Counted from the stretch's first letter, positions 47,111 to 56,257 are shown. The stretch: DNA of 64,000 bases from Marinobacter sp. C7 (GCF_022343555.1 NZ_JAKQZH010000001.1:2088397-2152396), one strand, 5' to 3'. Program-made: numbers and translations. The notes: generated by a model not told the origin, from the sequence alone.

Positions 47111-47470
47111 ATGCTCCACAACGCAAAAGCCAAACAGACCGCACGCCTGACCATCCTGTTGTATCTGGCGGTCCTGGCCACATTGTTAGCGACCACCTTT
47201 TTCCCTGCTCCGGTGGAAGGTGTCTCGATCACCCTGATGCTGACCGTCAAACTGGTGCCTCTGCTGGCGTTCGCGGTGCCGGTGTTCAGGGGCAACAACC
47301 GCGGCTATATCTGGATGGCTTTCGTGGTGATCTTCTACTTTACCCAGGCGGTGGTATCAGCCTGGCTGAGCGAGGGCGCGCCGGGACCGGTGCTGCTTAC
47401 CGTGCTGACCCTGCTGCTGTTTGTCGTGGCCATGATCCACCTGAAGGTGAATCGCCCGCAGGCCGGTTAG
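47111..47470 (+). CDS. DUF2069 family membrane protein
   Basis: A 119-residue protein with about four hydrophobic helices (LTILLYLAVLATLLATTFF; VSITLMLTVKLVPLLAFAVPVF; YIWMAFVVIFYFTQAVVSAW; VLLTVLTLLLFVVAMIHLKV). I recognise it as the DUF2069 family found directly after wrbA. Function is unknown. Confidence 0.85.
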   Translation: MLHNAKAKQTARLTILLYLAVLATLLATTFFPAPVEGVSITLMLTVKLVPLLAFAVPVFRGNNRGYIWMAFVVIFYFTQAVVSAWLSEGAPGPVLLTVLTLLLFVVAMIHLKVNRPQAG

Positions 47471-47482
47471 AAGCGCCGGCCT
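47460..47482. terminator. Possible weak hairpin terminator between convergent genes
   Basis: A 7-bp stem AGGCCGG/CCGGCCT with a 9-base loop carries the DUF2069 stop codon. Only TTCTGT follows, so termination would be weak or bidirectional with help. Confidence 0.4.
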
Positions 47483-47488
47483 TCTGTC

Positions 47489-48547
47489 TCAGGCTCCGGG
47501 CCGCAAACCGCATTGCCCAAGCAGGTCCTGCCAGGCCCGGGTGTGGTTTGCCATTGCCTGGTCCAGTTCAAGCCATAGACTTTCCGGGGCGGACAGGGAC
47601 AGATGGTGCCGGTACCAGGTACGAAAGCTACCCGGCATCACTTCCTCCTGCATTTCCGCCAATTTGGCCAGTGGCTCGATCAGGGCACTCCTGGCCCGGC
47701 GGATCTCCCCCATGTAGGGCTGAATCTCCCCGATATAGATGTTGAAAAACATGTTTTGCACGATATCGGACTGATTGTTCGGCTTGCCATTGAGGCATAA
47801 CGGCCTGCCCTCCAGACGTTCCTGCAACAGGCCTGTGGCATCGTCCAGCCTGGCCGACAGGACCCGGGCACTGTTGATCAGCTGCCCCGCCCGGTATTCG
47901 GCCTGCCAGCGCTGGTGAACATTGCCGGCAAAATCCAGGGACACGTCCAGATTCCCACCGAGCAGCCTGGCCATGGCGGCACTGAGCTGATGCGCATCCA
48001 GGGCCAGGTCGGAAACCGGATCACCTTCCGGGGCGACCGGGTAATACCCCTTGGCAAGAGTAAAAAGGGTCTCGACTTCTTCTACGCCCCAGGTCGCATT
48101 CCACACCGCAACAGGTAACGATTCCCGCTTGCTCTCAATAGCCTTGAGCAGAGCCTCTTCAAGCCTCTCCTCCTCCACCTCAGGCAGGCAATCGCGAGCC
48201 GCTTCGATGAAACGCACCTCATATCGAAGGCGATTGAGCGGCTGCATGACCCGGCCCATGACGGAGTTCTTCTCGCCCACCACATACTGCAGTTCGCATC
48301 CGTACAAAGACAGGAAGTCGAGCATCCCGATGTCCAGTTCCGGCATGGTCAACACCCGGTCACGGCGGCGGGGGATCTGTTCGGCGGGCTCGGGAGAAGA
48401 CAATTCGGGTTCCGTCTCCAGAACCCGCGCGACCCGCTCCACATACTCATCCATCATGGGGCGGGCCTCAGAGAAAGGATTACAGGCGGACAGGACCGGA
48501 ATCAACAGCAAAGGCACCAGCCTGAGTGCCAGGCAACGTCCGGTCAT
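47489..48547 (-). CDS. DUF3080 family lipoprotein
   Basis: A 352-residue exported lipoprotein: signal LALRLVPLLLIPVLSAC, then NPFSEARPMMDEYVERVARVLE. The body is mainly alpha-helical, with LGLLDFLSLY-like LDIGMLDFLSLYGCELQYVV and later a conserved PLCLNGKPNNQSDIVQNMF. I recognise DUF3080; function unknown. AGGAGGATCCC precedes the ATG. It lies 29 bases after mtnC and may be cotranscribed with the methionine-salvage genes. Confidence 0.82.
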   Translation of the reverse strand: MTGRCLALRLVPLLLIPVLSACNPFSEARPMMDEYVERVARVLETEPELSSPEPAEQIPRRRDRVLTMPELDIGMLDFLSLYGCELQYVVGEKNSVMGRVMQPLNRLRYEVRFIEAARDCLPEVEEERLEEALLKAIESKRESLPVAVWNATWGVEEVETLFTLAKGYYPVAPEGDPVSDLALDAHQLSAAMARLLGGNLDVSLDFAGNVHQRWQAEYRAGQLINSARVLSARLDDATGLLQERLEGRPLCLNGKPNNQSDIVQNMFFNIYIGEIQPYMGEIRRARSALIEPLAKLAEMQEEVMPGSFRTWYRHHLSLSAPESLWLELDQAMANHTRAWQDLLGQCGLRPGA

Positions 48548-48576
48548 GGGATCCTCCTGTAGTCGGTTCGGCAGGA

Positions 48577-49266
48577 TCAGCGCTTGCGAAGCAGCGTATC
48601 TACCTCCGAAAAGTCACGGGCAACAAAACGGCTGGTGTCGGGCAACTCACCCTCCCGGACCAGCCAGGCGGTCTTCAGACCGACGGCGCTGGCAGCCTCG
48701 AGCTCTGCCTCGACATCAGACAGGAACAGGACCGTTTCCGGTTCGACACCCAGCTCCTTCAGGATATTACGATAGGAATCGGCTTCTTTCTTGCCTCCGA
48801 TCCGGGTATCGAAATACCCCGAGAAAAACGGCGTAAAATCGCCCTCGGTGGTAAAGCCGAAAATGAGCTTCTGCGCTTTCACCGAACCGGAGGAGTATAC
48901 GAACAAACGCAACCCCCGATCATGCCACCGCTGCAGGTAATCCGCGGCGTCCGGGTAAATATGACCCTTCAACTCACCCTGCTGGTAGCCCTGTTCCCAG
49001 ACCATACCCTGCAGGGCTTTCAGAGACGTTTCCTTGCGGTCCTCACGAATCCACTGCTGGAGCACGTCAACAAGGCCATCAACATCAGTGCGATCGACAC
49101 CGCTCTTTTCGGCCACCGCGTCGAGCTGTTCGGCTACGGCCGGAACATCCCGGTTTTCGGTCACAAACCCGGGCAGATGCTTGGCCGCAAAGGGAAACAG
49201 AACATCATGCACAAACGAAATGGAGCTGGTGGTGCCCTCAATGTCTGTCAGGATAACCCGGATCAT
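48577..49266 (-). CDS. mtnC: Acireductone synthase (enolase-phosphatase E1)
   Basis: HAD-family bifunctional enzyme of methionine salvage: enolises 2,3-diketo-5-methylthiopentyl-1-phosphate and removes the phosphate to give acireductone. The 229-residue protein has the nucleophile motif LTDIEGTTSSISFV (first Asp of DIEG), the YSSGSVKAQ loop and the acidic motif FLSDVEAELEAA. ATGA overlap with mtnD. Confidence 0.96.
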   Translation of the reverse strand: MIRVILTDIEGTTSSISFVHDVLFPFAAKHLPGFVTENRDVPAVAEQLDAVAEKSGVDRTDVDGLVDVLQQWIREDRKETSLKALQGMVWEQGYQQGELKGHIYPDAADYLQRWHDRGLRLFVYSSGSVKAQKLIFGFTTEGDFTPFFSGYFDTRIGGKKEADSYRNILKELGVEPETVLFLSDVEAELEAASAVGLKTAWLVREGELPDTSRFVARDFSEVDTLLRKR

Positions 49267-49823
49267 CCGCTCGCCTCCGCCAGCGCCTCATACCTCGGCA
49301 GACGGCTGGCGATATCCTCACCGGTGAAATCCGCCACCCAGCCTTCAGGGTTACTGAACAGCCGGATACAGATAAACTCCGGTTCGGGCCCCATATCAAA
49401 CCAGTGCCGGGTGCCGTCCGGAACGCTGATCAGGTCGTTCTTCTCGCACATCACCGCGTAAACCTGGTCGCCGAAATGCAGGTAGAACAGGCCCCGGCCC
49501 CGCACGAAGAAGCGCACCTCGTCCTCACTGTGGGTGTGCTCATCCAGGAACTTCTGTCGGAATACCTCTTTCTGCGGGTTGTCCGGGTTCAGACTGACCA
49601 CGTCGGCAGTCTGAAAACCGCATTCCGCCTTCAGTTGCGCAATTTCCCCGCTGTAGGCCTCCAGAATCTCTTCCTGGCTGGCATCGGCGGGCAGATCCCG
49701 GGTCGGCCACTGCTCGAAGCGAATGCCCTGGGTGGCCAACAGCTCCCGGATTTCCGACGGTTGTTCCGTCACGGTGTGCGGCTGCTCTGGCTGGCTTTGG
49801 TCAAAGATGCTCAGGGTAGTCAT
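49263..49823 (-). CDS. mtnD: Acireductone dioxygenase
   Basis: Cupin enzyme converting acireductone and O2 to the keto acid precursor of methionine (iron form) or to an off-pathway product (nickel form). The 186-residue protein has the metal-binding motif DEHTHSEDEVRFFV and the second cupin histidine in PDGTRHWFDMG. It overlaps mtnB and mtnC at both ends by four bases. Confidence 0.96.
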   Translation of the reverse strand: MTTLSIFDQSQPEQPHTVTEQPSEIRELLATQGIRFEQWPTRDLPADASQEEILEAYSGEIAQLKAECGFQTADVVSLNPDNPQKEVFRQKFLDEHTHSEDEVRFFVRGRGLFYLHFGDQVYAVMCEKNDLISVPDGTRHWFDMGPEPEFICIRLFSNPEGWVADFTGEDIASRLPRYEALAEASG

Positions 49824-50446
49824 GGGCGGACCCTCATGGTTTCAAGTTCACATTCAAAAAGGAATTCAAACGCTTCCACGTGTCGCAGGCAATCAGCCAT
49901 GGTGTTGCCCCAGGTATAGAGGCCATGCCCCCGGATAAGGTAGCCCGGCTGCTCCGGATGCTCCGCAAACCAGGCCTTGGTCTCCCGGGCGAGAGCGTCG
50001 ATATCCTGGGTATTATCGAACACCGGAACTGTCAGAACGGATTCGTGGGTCTGCACGCCGGCGAAGGCCTTCTGAAGCTCATACCCTTCCAGCTCCAGCG
50101 CCCTTCCCGGTTCAAGCAGCCGGCTGAGTACCGTCGCTTTCACGGAATGGGTGTGCAGCACCGCCCCGACCTCCGGAAACAGTTCGTACAGTATGGTATG
50201 CAGGCGGGTTTCCGCCGAGGACCGGCAGTTGCTCTGGACTGGCTGACCGGACAGGTCCACCACCATTACATCTCCGGCTCCGAGCTGCCCCTTGTGCCGG
50301 CCGGAAACCGTGATTGCAACGTGCTTATCGTCAATCCGCGCGGAATAATTGCTGCTGGTCGCCGGCGACCAGCCCTGCTGGTACAGGAAGCGACCGGCTT
50401 CAACGATGGATTCTGCCGCTGTGGCGTATCGGGTGACATCGAACAA
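49820..50446 (-). CDS. mtnB: Methylthioribulose-1-phosphate dehydratase
   Basis: Class II aldolase-fold zinc enzyme of methionine salvage, 208 residues. Zinc ligands are His98 and His100 (VLHTHSVKA) and a histidine in RGHGLYTWG (His174); ATSSNYSARI is the substrate-phosphate region. The start is a TTG with GGAG 7 bases upstream; there is no ATG that would keep the conserved N-terminus. First gene of mtnB-mtnD-mtnC; mtnA, mtnP and the final aminotransferase are not in the window. Confidence 0.95.
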   Translation of the reverse strand: MFDVTRYATAAESIVEAGRFLYQQGWSPATSSNYSARIDDKHVAITVSGRHKGQLGAGDVMVVDLSGQPVQSNCRSSAETRLHTILYELFPEVGAVLHTHSVKATVLSRLLEPGRALELEGYELQKAFAGVQTHESVLTVPVFDNTQDIDALARETKAWFAEHPEQPGYLIRGHGLYTWGNTMADCLRHVEAFEFLFECELETMRVRP

Positions 50447-50517
50447 GGTATTTCTCCAGGGACCAGGTGCCAGGGGTGTCCCCGCCGACCGGAGATCATT
50501 GACCCTTATTTGCCGCT

Positions 50518-50545
50518 ATTATAGGGATGGTTGAACAGCCCGCAA
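50518..50545 (-). promoter_or_regulatory. Predicted sigma-70 promoter of mtnBDC
   Basis: On the minus strand a TTGCGG -35 (50540-50545) and a perfect TATAAT -10 (50518-50523) are 16 bases apart, about 72 bases before the mtnB start. A GGGG/CCCC hairpin can form in the leader. Confidence 0.5.
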
Positions 50546-50569
50546 ATCACGAAGGGGCTGCTGAAGGCA

Positions 50570-52774
50570 TCAAACATCGGCCCTCAGCGGCAGCGTCCGT
50601 TGACGTTTGCCGGTCAGCGCAAACAACGCATTGCCCAAAGCCGGAATCACCGGCGGCACGCCCGGCTCGCCGACCCCGGTTGGTGTCTCGGTGCTGTCCA
50701 CGATCTCCACCTCGACCTCCGGCCGCTCGTAGTGCCTCATGAGGGGGTAGTCGTGGAAGTTGGATTGCCGGACTTCGCCCTGCTCCAGAGTAATTTCCCC
50801 ATACAGGGCTGCTGTCAGGCCGAACAGGATACCACCCTCGATCTGGTCAACCACGATTGCCGGGTTGACCACCTGGCCACAATCCACGGCAGCAGCAACC
50901 CGGTACACCCGGATCGAGCCGTTCTCGAGGCCCGCTTCCACCACCTGGGCCACGTAGGTGCCAAAACTGCGCATCAGGGCAATGCCACGGGCCCGGCCCT
51001 CCGGCACCGGCGTATCCCAGCCGCCCAATCGGGCCGCCCGGTCCAGTACCTCGCGATGTCTCGGCTCCTTGGCCAGCAGGCCACGACGGAATCGGTATGG
51101 ATCCTGCCCCGCCTCGTGGGCCAGTTCGTCCATGAAAGTTTCGACGGCAAAGCCGTTATGGGAGTACCCCACCGAACGCCACCAGGTAATGGGGACACCC
51201 GGGTCGATATGGGTATGACGGATATCGATGCTCGCCACCTGGTACGGATATTCGATAGCTCCCTCGATGGCGGAGATATCCTTCGGGGTGGCAATACCCT
51301 CTGTCCAGCCCCCAACCTTGCCCAGGGCGTCGTAGAGGAATTTGGGCGTCCAGGGGAACTGCGCGGGCGCGGCATTGCGAACGTACCAGTTCAGAATCTG
51401 CGGCCCGACGATCTGGTGCTGCCAGCCAGTGAGCTCACCCTCGTTCAGGGCGGCCTTCATCCGGTGCAGCATGGCCGGCCGGTACAGATCGTGGCGGGTA
51501 TCTTCTTCCCGGGACCAGATTAACTTCACCGGCCGGTCGACGCGGAACGCAATCGCGGCAGCCTCTTCTATATAGTCCTGGGTCAGACGCCGGCCGAAGC
51601 CGCCCCCGAGGAAGGTGGTGTTGATCGTCACCTCGTCCGGGGCCAGACCGGTCACCCGAGCAGCGGCTATGCGGCCGAGATCCGGGGCCTGGGTCGGCGC
51701 CCAGATCTCCATATGATCATGCCGGTACCAGGCCGTGGCATTCATGGGCTCAAGCGTGGCGTGGGCCAGATAAGGCTGGCTGTATTCCGCCTCCACCACT
51801 CTTTCAGAGGTTTCCAGAGCCCGGTCGGCATCACCCTCACTGCGCTCCGACTCGCCGGCATTCTCGTCCGCAGCTTTGCGGTAGGTCTCGAATACCTCCT
51901 GCGTGGACAAGCCCAATGCTTCCGAGAAGTCCCACCTCACTTTCAAGGCGTCCTGCGCCTTGCGGGCCCGCCAGTACCTGTCGGCAACGATAGCCACTCC
52001 TCGATCGATTGCCATGACCTCGAGAACGCCTGGCATGGCCCGTACTTCCTCGGCATTGAACGACTGCACCTTGCCGCCGTATCGGGGCGAGCGGGTAACC
52101 ACCGCATACACCATGTCCGGCAGGCTGACATCAATGCCGTACACGGCAGTGCCGGTGGACTTGGCACGGGCGTCGAGCCTGCGGTTCTGTTTGCCGATGT
52201 ATTTCCACTCAGCTGACGGCTTGAGCGCGACATCCCCGCGCAGAATTTCATTGGACGCCAGCTCAACCAGCTGGCCATAGCGCATGGAATCGATGCCATT
52301 GGGGTGGATCACGCGCCCGTCAGTGGCCGAGCACTCTCCCGCATCGACCCGCCAGACGCCTGCGGCCGCCCGGATCAGCATCTCGCGGGCGGAAGCGCCG
52401 GCCGCCCTGAGGGGTACCCAGCTGGCGGCGAGGCTGGTGCTGCCCCCGGTGAGCTGTAGCTTGTACAACGGATTCTTGTATTCGTCGGCAACCGGGGCAA
52501 AACGCGGCTCGATGGCCTCCGGAGCCACCTCCAGTTCCTCCGCAATCAGCGTGGTAAGGCCAGTGTAGGTACCCTGACCCATCTCCACCCGCGCCAGAGT
52601 GAAGTAAATGCGGTCATCCCGGGTAATTTCCAGCCAGGCATCCGGGCGCCATTCCCCCGTTTCCTCCTCGTAACCCGTGGGGAGCCCGGAACATCCGGGC
52701 AGTGACAGAGAGAGCATCAGGCTTCCGGAAGCACCGGCACTGACTTTCAGGAAATCCCTTCGGTTCAGCACCAT
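50570..52774 (-). CDS. Molybdopterin-binding aldehyde/isoquinoline oxidoreductase large subunit (IorB-like)
   Basis: Catalytic subunit of a periplasmic xanthine-oxidase-family enzyme, 734 residues. It begins with a Tat signal (NRRDFLKVSAGASGSLMLSLS) and has a lipobox-like LPGCSG. Molybdenum-cofactor motifs include EMGQGTYTGLTTLIAEEL, TTFLGGGFGRRLTQDY and the C-terminal GVGEPGVPPVIPALGNALF, where Glu of GVGEPG is the catalytic base. The start ATG is 1 base after the small-subunit stop, with AGGAGG just upstream. The substrate is unknown; quinoline, aldehyde and nicotinate-like compounds are all possible. No FAD subunit or XdhC-type chaperone is adjacent. Confidence 0.88.
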   Translation of the reverse strand: MVLNRRDFLKVSAGASGSLMLSLSLPGCSGLPTGYEEETGEWRPDAWLEITRDDRIYFTLARVEMGQGTYTGLTTLIAEELEVAPEAIEPRFAPVADEYKNPLYKLQLTGGSTSLAASWVPLRAAGASAREMLIRAAAGVWRVDAGECSATDGRVIHPNGIDSMRYGQLVELASNEILRGDVALKPSAEWKYIGKQNRRLDARAKSTGTAVYGIDVSLPDMVYAVVTRSPRYGGKVQSFNAEEVRAMPGVLEVMAIDRGVAIVADRYWRARKAQDALKVRWDFSEALGLSTQEVFETYRKAADENAGESERSEGDADRALETSERVVEAEYSQPYLAHATLEPMNATAWYRHDHMEIWAPTQAPDLGRIAAARVTGLAPDEVTINTTFLGGGFGRRLTQDYIEEAAAIAFRVDRPVKLIWSREEDTRHDLYRPAMLHRMKAALNEGELTGWQHQIVGPQILNWYVRNAAPAQFPWTPKFLYDALGKVGGWTEGIATPKDISAIEGAIEYPYQVASIDIRHTHIDPGVPITWWRSVGYSHNGFAVETFMDELAHEAGQDPYRFRRGLLAKEPRHREVLDRAARLGGWDTPVPEGRARGIALMRSFGTYVAQVVEAGLENGSIRVYRVAAAVDCGQVVNPAIVVDQIEGGILFGLTAALYGEITLEQGEVRQSNFHDYPLMRHYERPEVEVEIVDSTETPTGVGEPGVPPVIPALGNALFALTGKRQRTLPLRADV

Positions 52775-52775
52775 G

Positions 52776-53255
52776 TCACGCCTCCTTCTGCGCCGCTTTC
52801 TTGCCGGCAACCACGGATTCCACGGCAGCGATGATCCGGTTGTAGGTGCCACACCGGCACAGGTTGCCTGTCATGGCAGCGACAATCTCGTCACGGCCAG
52901 GTGAGGGATTGGTCGCCAGCAAATGAGCGGCGCTCATGATCTGCCCGGATTGGCAGTAGCCGCACTGGGGCACTCCGTGATCAATCCAGGCCTGCTGTAA
53001 CGCATGCAATCGATCACCATTGCCAAGACCTTCGATGGTGGTCACTTCGCGATTCGCAGCCGCTTCCACGGGCGTGGAACAGGACCGCACCGGCTGCCCG
53101 TCCAGATGCACCGTACAGGCACCGCACAGCCCGGCTCCGCATCCGAATTTGGTGCCCGGTAGGCCCAGTTCGTCCCGCAAAACCCATAGCAGCGGCGTGT
53201 CAGCCTCGATATCCAGCGAATGAGTCTCACCATTTACGGTCAGGCGTAATGCCAT
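52776..53255 (-). CDS. (2Fe-2S)-binding small subunit of molybdenum hydroxylase (IorA-like)
   Basis: A 159-residue electron-transfer subunit with two [2Fe-2S] sites: plant-ferredoxin type ([17 protein letters not shown] with a distal Cys in VRSC) and the helical type ([11 protein letters not shown] with [11 protein letters not shown]). It has no signal peptide, so it should be carried through Tat bound to its partner. First of the two-gene unit; electrons probably pass to a cytochrome or the respiratory chain because no flavin subunit is present. Confidence 0.92.
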   Translation of the reverse strand: MALRLTVNGETHSLDIEADTPLLWVLRDELGLPGTKFGCGAGLCGACTVHLDGQPVRSCSTPVEAAANREVTTIEGLGNGDRLHALQQAWIDHGVPQCGYCQSGQIMSAAHLLATNPSPGRDEIVAAMTGNLCRCGTYNRIIAAVESVVAGKKAAQKEA

Positions 53256-53326
53256 TGCCTCTCTCCTGTGCAGGGGCCTCTCGCCGGGCCACCTCTGTTA
53301 TCCGGGGCAGGTCGACACCTGGTCCT

Positions 53327-53518
53327 TTACTTGACGACTTCCTCACCGTCCTTGTTTACCCAGATCTTGCGCTCACCGGATTCCATCTGACCGTTGGAAT
53401 TCCAGACTTCGCGCCCCTCGGTGGCTTCCTCGACCTTGCCGTTATCATTCCAGATCACGCGATCCTTGCAGCCAGCCAGCGCCAGCACCGAGAACACCAT
53501 CACAATCAACTGCTTCAC
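53327..53518 (-). CDS. Small lipoprotein with repeated W-N-x-N-G motifs
   Basis: A protein of about 63 residues with a short lipoprotein signal (KQLIVMVFSVLALAGC). The mature part has two near-repeats, VIWNDNGKVEE and EVWNSNGQMES, and a third weaker one, KIWVNKDGEE, resembling MORN or antitoxin-like beta-hairpin repeats. I choose the GTG at 53518; the GTG one codon earlier is equally possible, and GGAGG lies just upstream. The longer ATG frame runs through this ribosome site and is rejected. It lies between the hydroxylase unit and the Smr gene; function unknown. Confidence 0.65.
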   Translation of the reverse strand: MKQLIVMVFSVLALAGCKDRVIWNDNGKVEEATEGREVWNSNGQMESGERKIWVNKDGEEVVK

Positions 53519-53583
53519 CACACTTACCTCCGATACCGGCTTTGCCGGTTTTTTCAACATGAACCTGGAAAGGAATGGAAGCC

Positions 53584-54165
53584 CTAGCGGCTTCCGTGGA
53601 TTTCACGATTGCGCTGCTTGTCGCGGTCACTCTTCCGTACCATGACATACACCGCCCCGGTGCCACCATGGTGTTTCTGGGCCGAATGAAACGCCAGCAC
53701 ATCGTCAAGCTCGGGTAGCCACTTGGCGAGATAGCTTTTCAGCTGGGCGATGCCGTCAGGATTACGCTCGCCCTTGCCGTGAAGGATGATCACCGAGCGT
53801 AAGCCGTAACGTACACAGTCACCGATAAACGTGAATACTTCCCGCCGGGCCTGCTCAACGGTCATCCGGTGCAGGTCCAGGCGGGCTTCGATGGGATACT
53901 GACCAAGTCGAAGCTTGCGAAAGACACCATGCTGGATGCCCGGCCGCTGCCAACTGAGAATATCGTGCGCGGTCAGTGGCTCCACCATATCGGACGTCAG
54001 CGGATTCGCATCCTTCAGCGGTTTCTCCACGGCCGCGCGCTGACGCTCCAGATGACCCGGAGTCAGTTCCCTGGGCGTGGAGACCTCGGCCCGGTTCGGT
54101 TTGCGGATGCGCCGGACGTCCTTCATTTCTTCCAAGAAGGCCAGGCGCTCGTCTTTACTGGTCAT
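53584..54165 (-). CDS. Smr-domain protein
   Basis: Small MutS-related domain protein of 193 residues, SmrA/YdaL-like. A basic N-terminus (EEMKDVRRIRKPNR) precedes the Smr domain, with the signatures LDLHRMTVEQARREV, SVIILHGKGER and HGGTGAVYVMVRK. Smr domains have nicking nuclease or RNA-cleaving activity in other proteins. The ATG at 54165 is the first with family-like sequence; the frame continues open upstream into the divergent promoter region. Confidence 0.88.
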   Translation of the reverse strand: MTSKDERLAFLEEMKDVRRIRKPNRAEVSTPRELTPGHLERQRAAVEKPLKDANPLTSDMVEPLTAHDILSWQRPGIQHGVFRKLRLGQYPIEARLDLHRMTVEQARREVFTFIGDCVRYGLRSVIILHGKGERNPDGIAQLKSYLAKWLPELDDVLAFHSAQKHHGGTGAVYVMVRKSDRDKQRNREIHGSR

Positions 54166-54319
54166 GGCTGAGTTTGTTTCTGGATTGATTGATGTCAGAA
54201 CTTTACCACCGCCCCGGTATACCATAAAGGAAGCAACGCCCCGTCCCGCTTGCTACCAAGATCGTAGGGCTCGAAAGCGCACCCTGCACTACACTCAAAC
54301 GGACAATAATAACGAGCGA

Positions 54320-56245
54320 ATGGATCCGGATATGGCCTCGAACCAGGAAAGTAACCGCCCCCAGAATACCCGTGCCATCATGACCTTCCTCCGTGAGCAT
54401 GCGCCTTTTTCCAGTATGGACGATGCTCACCTGGCACATTTTGCGGAACATGCCTCCCTGAGGTTCTATGCCGATGGCGATGTGGTGCTCTCGCCGGACG
54501 AAGGCATCGTCAAACGTTTTTACGTAGTAAAGCAGGGACGGATCCGTGGCGAACGGCACAACGAAAAAGAAGATCGCACCGAAACCACCTTTGAAATCAG
54601 TCGGGGCGAGTGTTTCCCGCTGGCGGCGATGATTGGCGAACGCCCCACCCGGACCCTTCACCGGGCCGATGGCGACACCTTCTGCCTGAGTATTGAACAG
54701 GATGCCTTTATCACCCTGTTCTCCGAGAGCGACCCGTTCCGGGATTTCTGCCTGCGGGGTGTCAGCAGCCTGCTCGATCAGGTGAACCAGCGCATCCAGT
54801 CCGGAGCCATGGCTTCCATTGGTTCCAGTAACAGCCTGGACACTCCGCTGGAACGCTACGCCCTGCGTAATCCGATCGTCTGTTCCCCGGATCTCCCCGT
54901 GCGAAAAGCCGTGGCCCGCATGCACGAGAACAATGTCGGCAGCATCATCATCACTGATGACAACCGACACCCGACCGGCATCTTCACCCTGCGTGATCTG
55001 CGCACCATGATCGCCGAGGAGAAAGGCCCGCTCGATACACCGGTGCGCCAGGTGATGACGCCGGATCCCTGCCGCCTCCCGGCCCATGCCGATGCCTTCG
55101 AGGCCGCAATGCTCATGGCCGAGCACCACTTTGCCCACCTGTGCGTGGTCGACGACGAGCAGCGCCTGATCGGCGTGGTCTCGGAGCGCGATCTCTTCGC
55201 CCTGCAACGGGTGGATCTGGTCAACCTGGCACGCACCATCGGCACCGCCACACACCTTCGCACCCTGGTGAGCCTGCGCAGCGACGTATCGCGGCTTGTG
55301 GACGCCATGCTGGCCCATGGTGCCGATTCCGGCCAGGTCGTGAAGATTATCACCACACTCAATGACGTCACGGTGCGACGGGTTCTCGAGCTGAATATTC
55401 AGAAGAACGACCCGGGCATCCCCTTCACCTGGCTCACCTTCGGTTCCGAAGGGCGTCAGGAACAGACCCTGCTCACCGACCAGGACAACGGCATCCTGTT
55501 CCGGACCCCCGAGGGCATGACCGAGGACCAGGTCCGGGAAAAACTGCTTCCCTTTGCCCAGACCGTCAACAAGGAACTGGCCGAGTGCGGCTTTACCCTG
55601 TGCAAGGGCAACATCATGGCCAGCAACCCGAAGCTTTGCCTGAGTGACCGCGAATGGGATGACTGGTTCATTCGCTTTATCGACGCCTCCACCCCCCAGA
55701 ACCTGGTGTATTCATCGATCTTCCTGGATATGCGGGCAGTATTCGGTCCGACCGAGCCCTTGCACGAGTTGCTGGAAAAGGTTCTCGCCCGGATCCGCAA
55801 GAATGCCCTGTTCCAGAAGATGCTGGCCGGCAACGCGTTCCAGCGCAAACCGCCGCTGACGATGTTCCGCAACTTCCGTTATCTCAACGATGAGAAAAAA
55901 CACGCACTGGACCTCAAACGACAGGGGCTGGCGCCCTTCGTCGAGGCAGTCCGGGTATTCGCACTGGCCAACGGTGTGGAAACCGCCAATACCCTGGAAC
56001 GGATGGAAGAACTGGCGAAAAAAGGCGTCTTCGACCCCAAGGATGCCAACGCCTGGAAGGAAGCCTACAGCCTGATACAGGCGATTCGCATGCGCGCCCA
56101 TCAGGAAATGCTGGATCGAGGCGAGGAGCTGACCAATTACATTGACCCGGATGATCTGAACCCGCTGGACCGGCGGATCCTGCGGGAGTCCTTCCGCCAG
56201 GCCCAGCGACTTCAACAGAAGCTGGAAGTCACCTACCAACTCTGA
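54320..56245 (+). CDS. Cyclic-nucleotide-binding / CBS / DUF294 nucleotidyltransferase-like protein
   Basis: Cytoplasmic regulator of about 641 residues. In order: a CRP-type cNMP-binding domain (about 20-140), two CBS domains (about 186-235, NNVGSIIITDDNRHPTGIFT; about 245-295, HFAHLCVVDDEQRLIGVVSE), a DUF294 nucleotidyltransferase-like domain (about 370-395, FGSEGRQEQTLLTDQDN with the GS and D-x-D elements) and a helical DUF294 C-terminal domain. Related proteins may act on or sense nucleotides, possibly as protein-modifying enzymes. The ATG at 54320 or the one four codons later is the start; both have modest ribosome sites. It is followed by an exonuclease after 12 bases. Confidence 0.88.
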   Translation: MDPDMASNQESNRPQNTRAIMTFLREHAPFSSMDDAHLAHFAEHASLRFYADGDVVLSPDEGIVKRFYVVKQGRIRGERHNEKEDRTETTFEISRGECFPLAAMIGERPTRTLHRADGDTFCLSIEQDAFITLFSESDPFRDFCLRGVSSLLDQVNQRIQSGAMASIGSSNSLDTPLERYALRNPIVCSPDLPVRKAVARMHENNVGSIIITDDNRHPTGIFTLRDLRTMIAEEKGPLDTPVRQVMTPDPCRLPAHADAFEAAMLMAEHHFAHLCVVDDEQRLIGVVSERDLFALQRVDLVNLARTIGTATHLRTLVSLRSDVSRLVDAMLAHGADSGQVVKIITTLNDVTVRRVLELNIQKNDPGIPFTWLTFGSEGRQEQTLLTDQDNGILFRTPEGMTEDQVREKLLPFAQTVNKELAECGFTLCKGNIMASNPKLCLSDREWDDWFIRFIDASTPQNLVYSSIFLDMRAVFGPTEPLHELLEKVLARIRKNALFQKMLAGNAFQRKPPLTMFRNFRYLNDEKKHALDLKRQGLAPFVEAVRVFALANGVETANTLERMEELAKKGVFDPKDANAWKEAYSLIQAIRMRAHQEMLDRGEELTNYIDPDDLNPLDRRILRESFRQAQRLQQKLEVTYQL

Positions 56246-56257
56246 GAGCCGGACAGG

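Noticed and set aside
54077..54319. An 81-residue N-terminal extension of the cNMP/CBS/DUF294 protein
   Set aside because: It overlaps the opposite-strand Smr gene and its promoter and is rich in Arg/Ser with no family resemblance.
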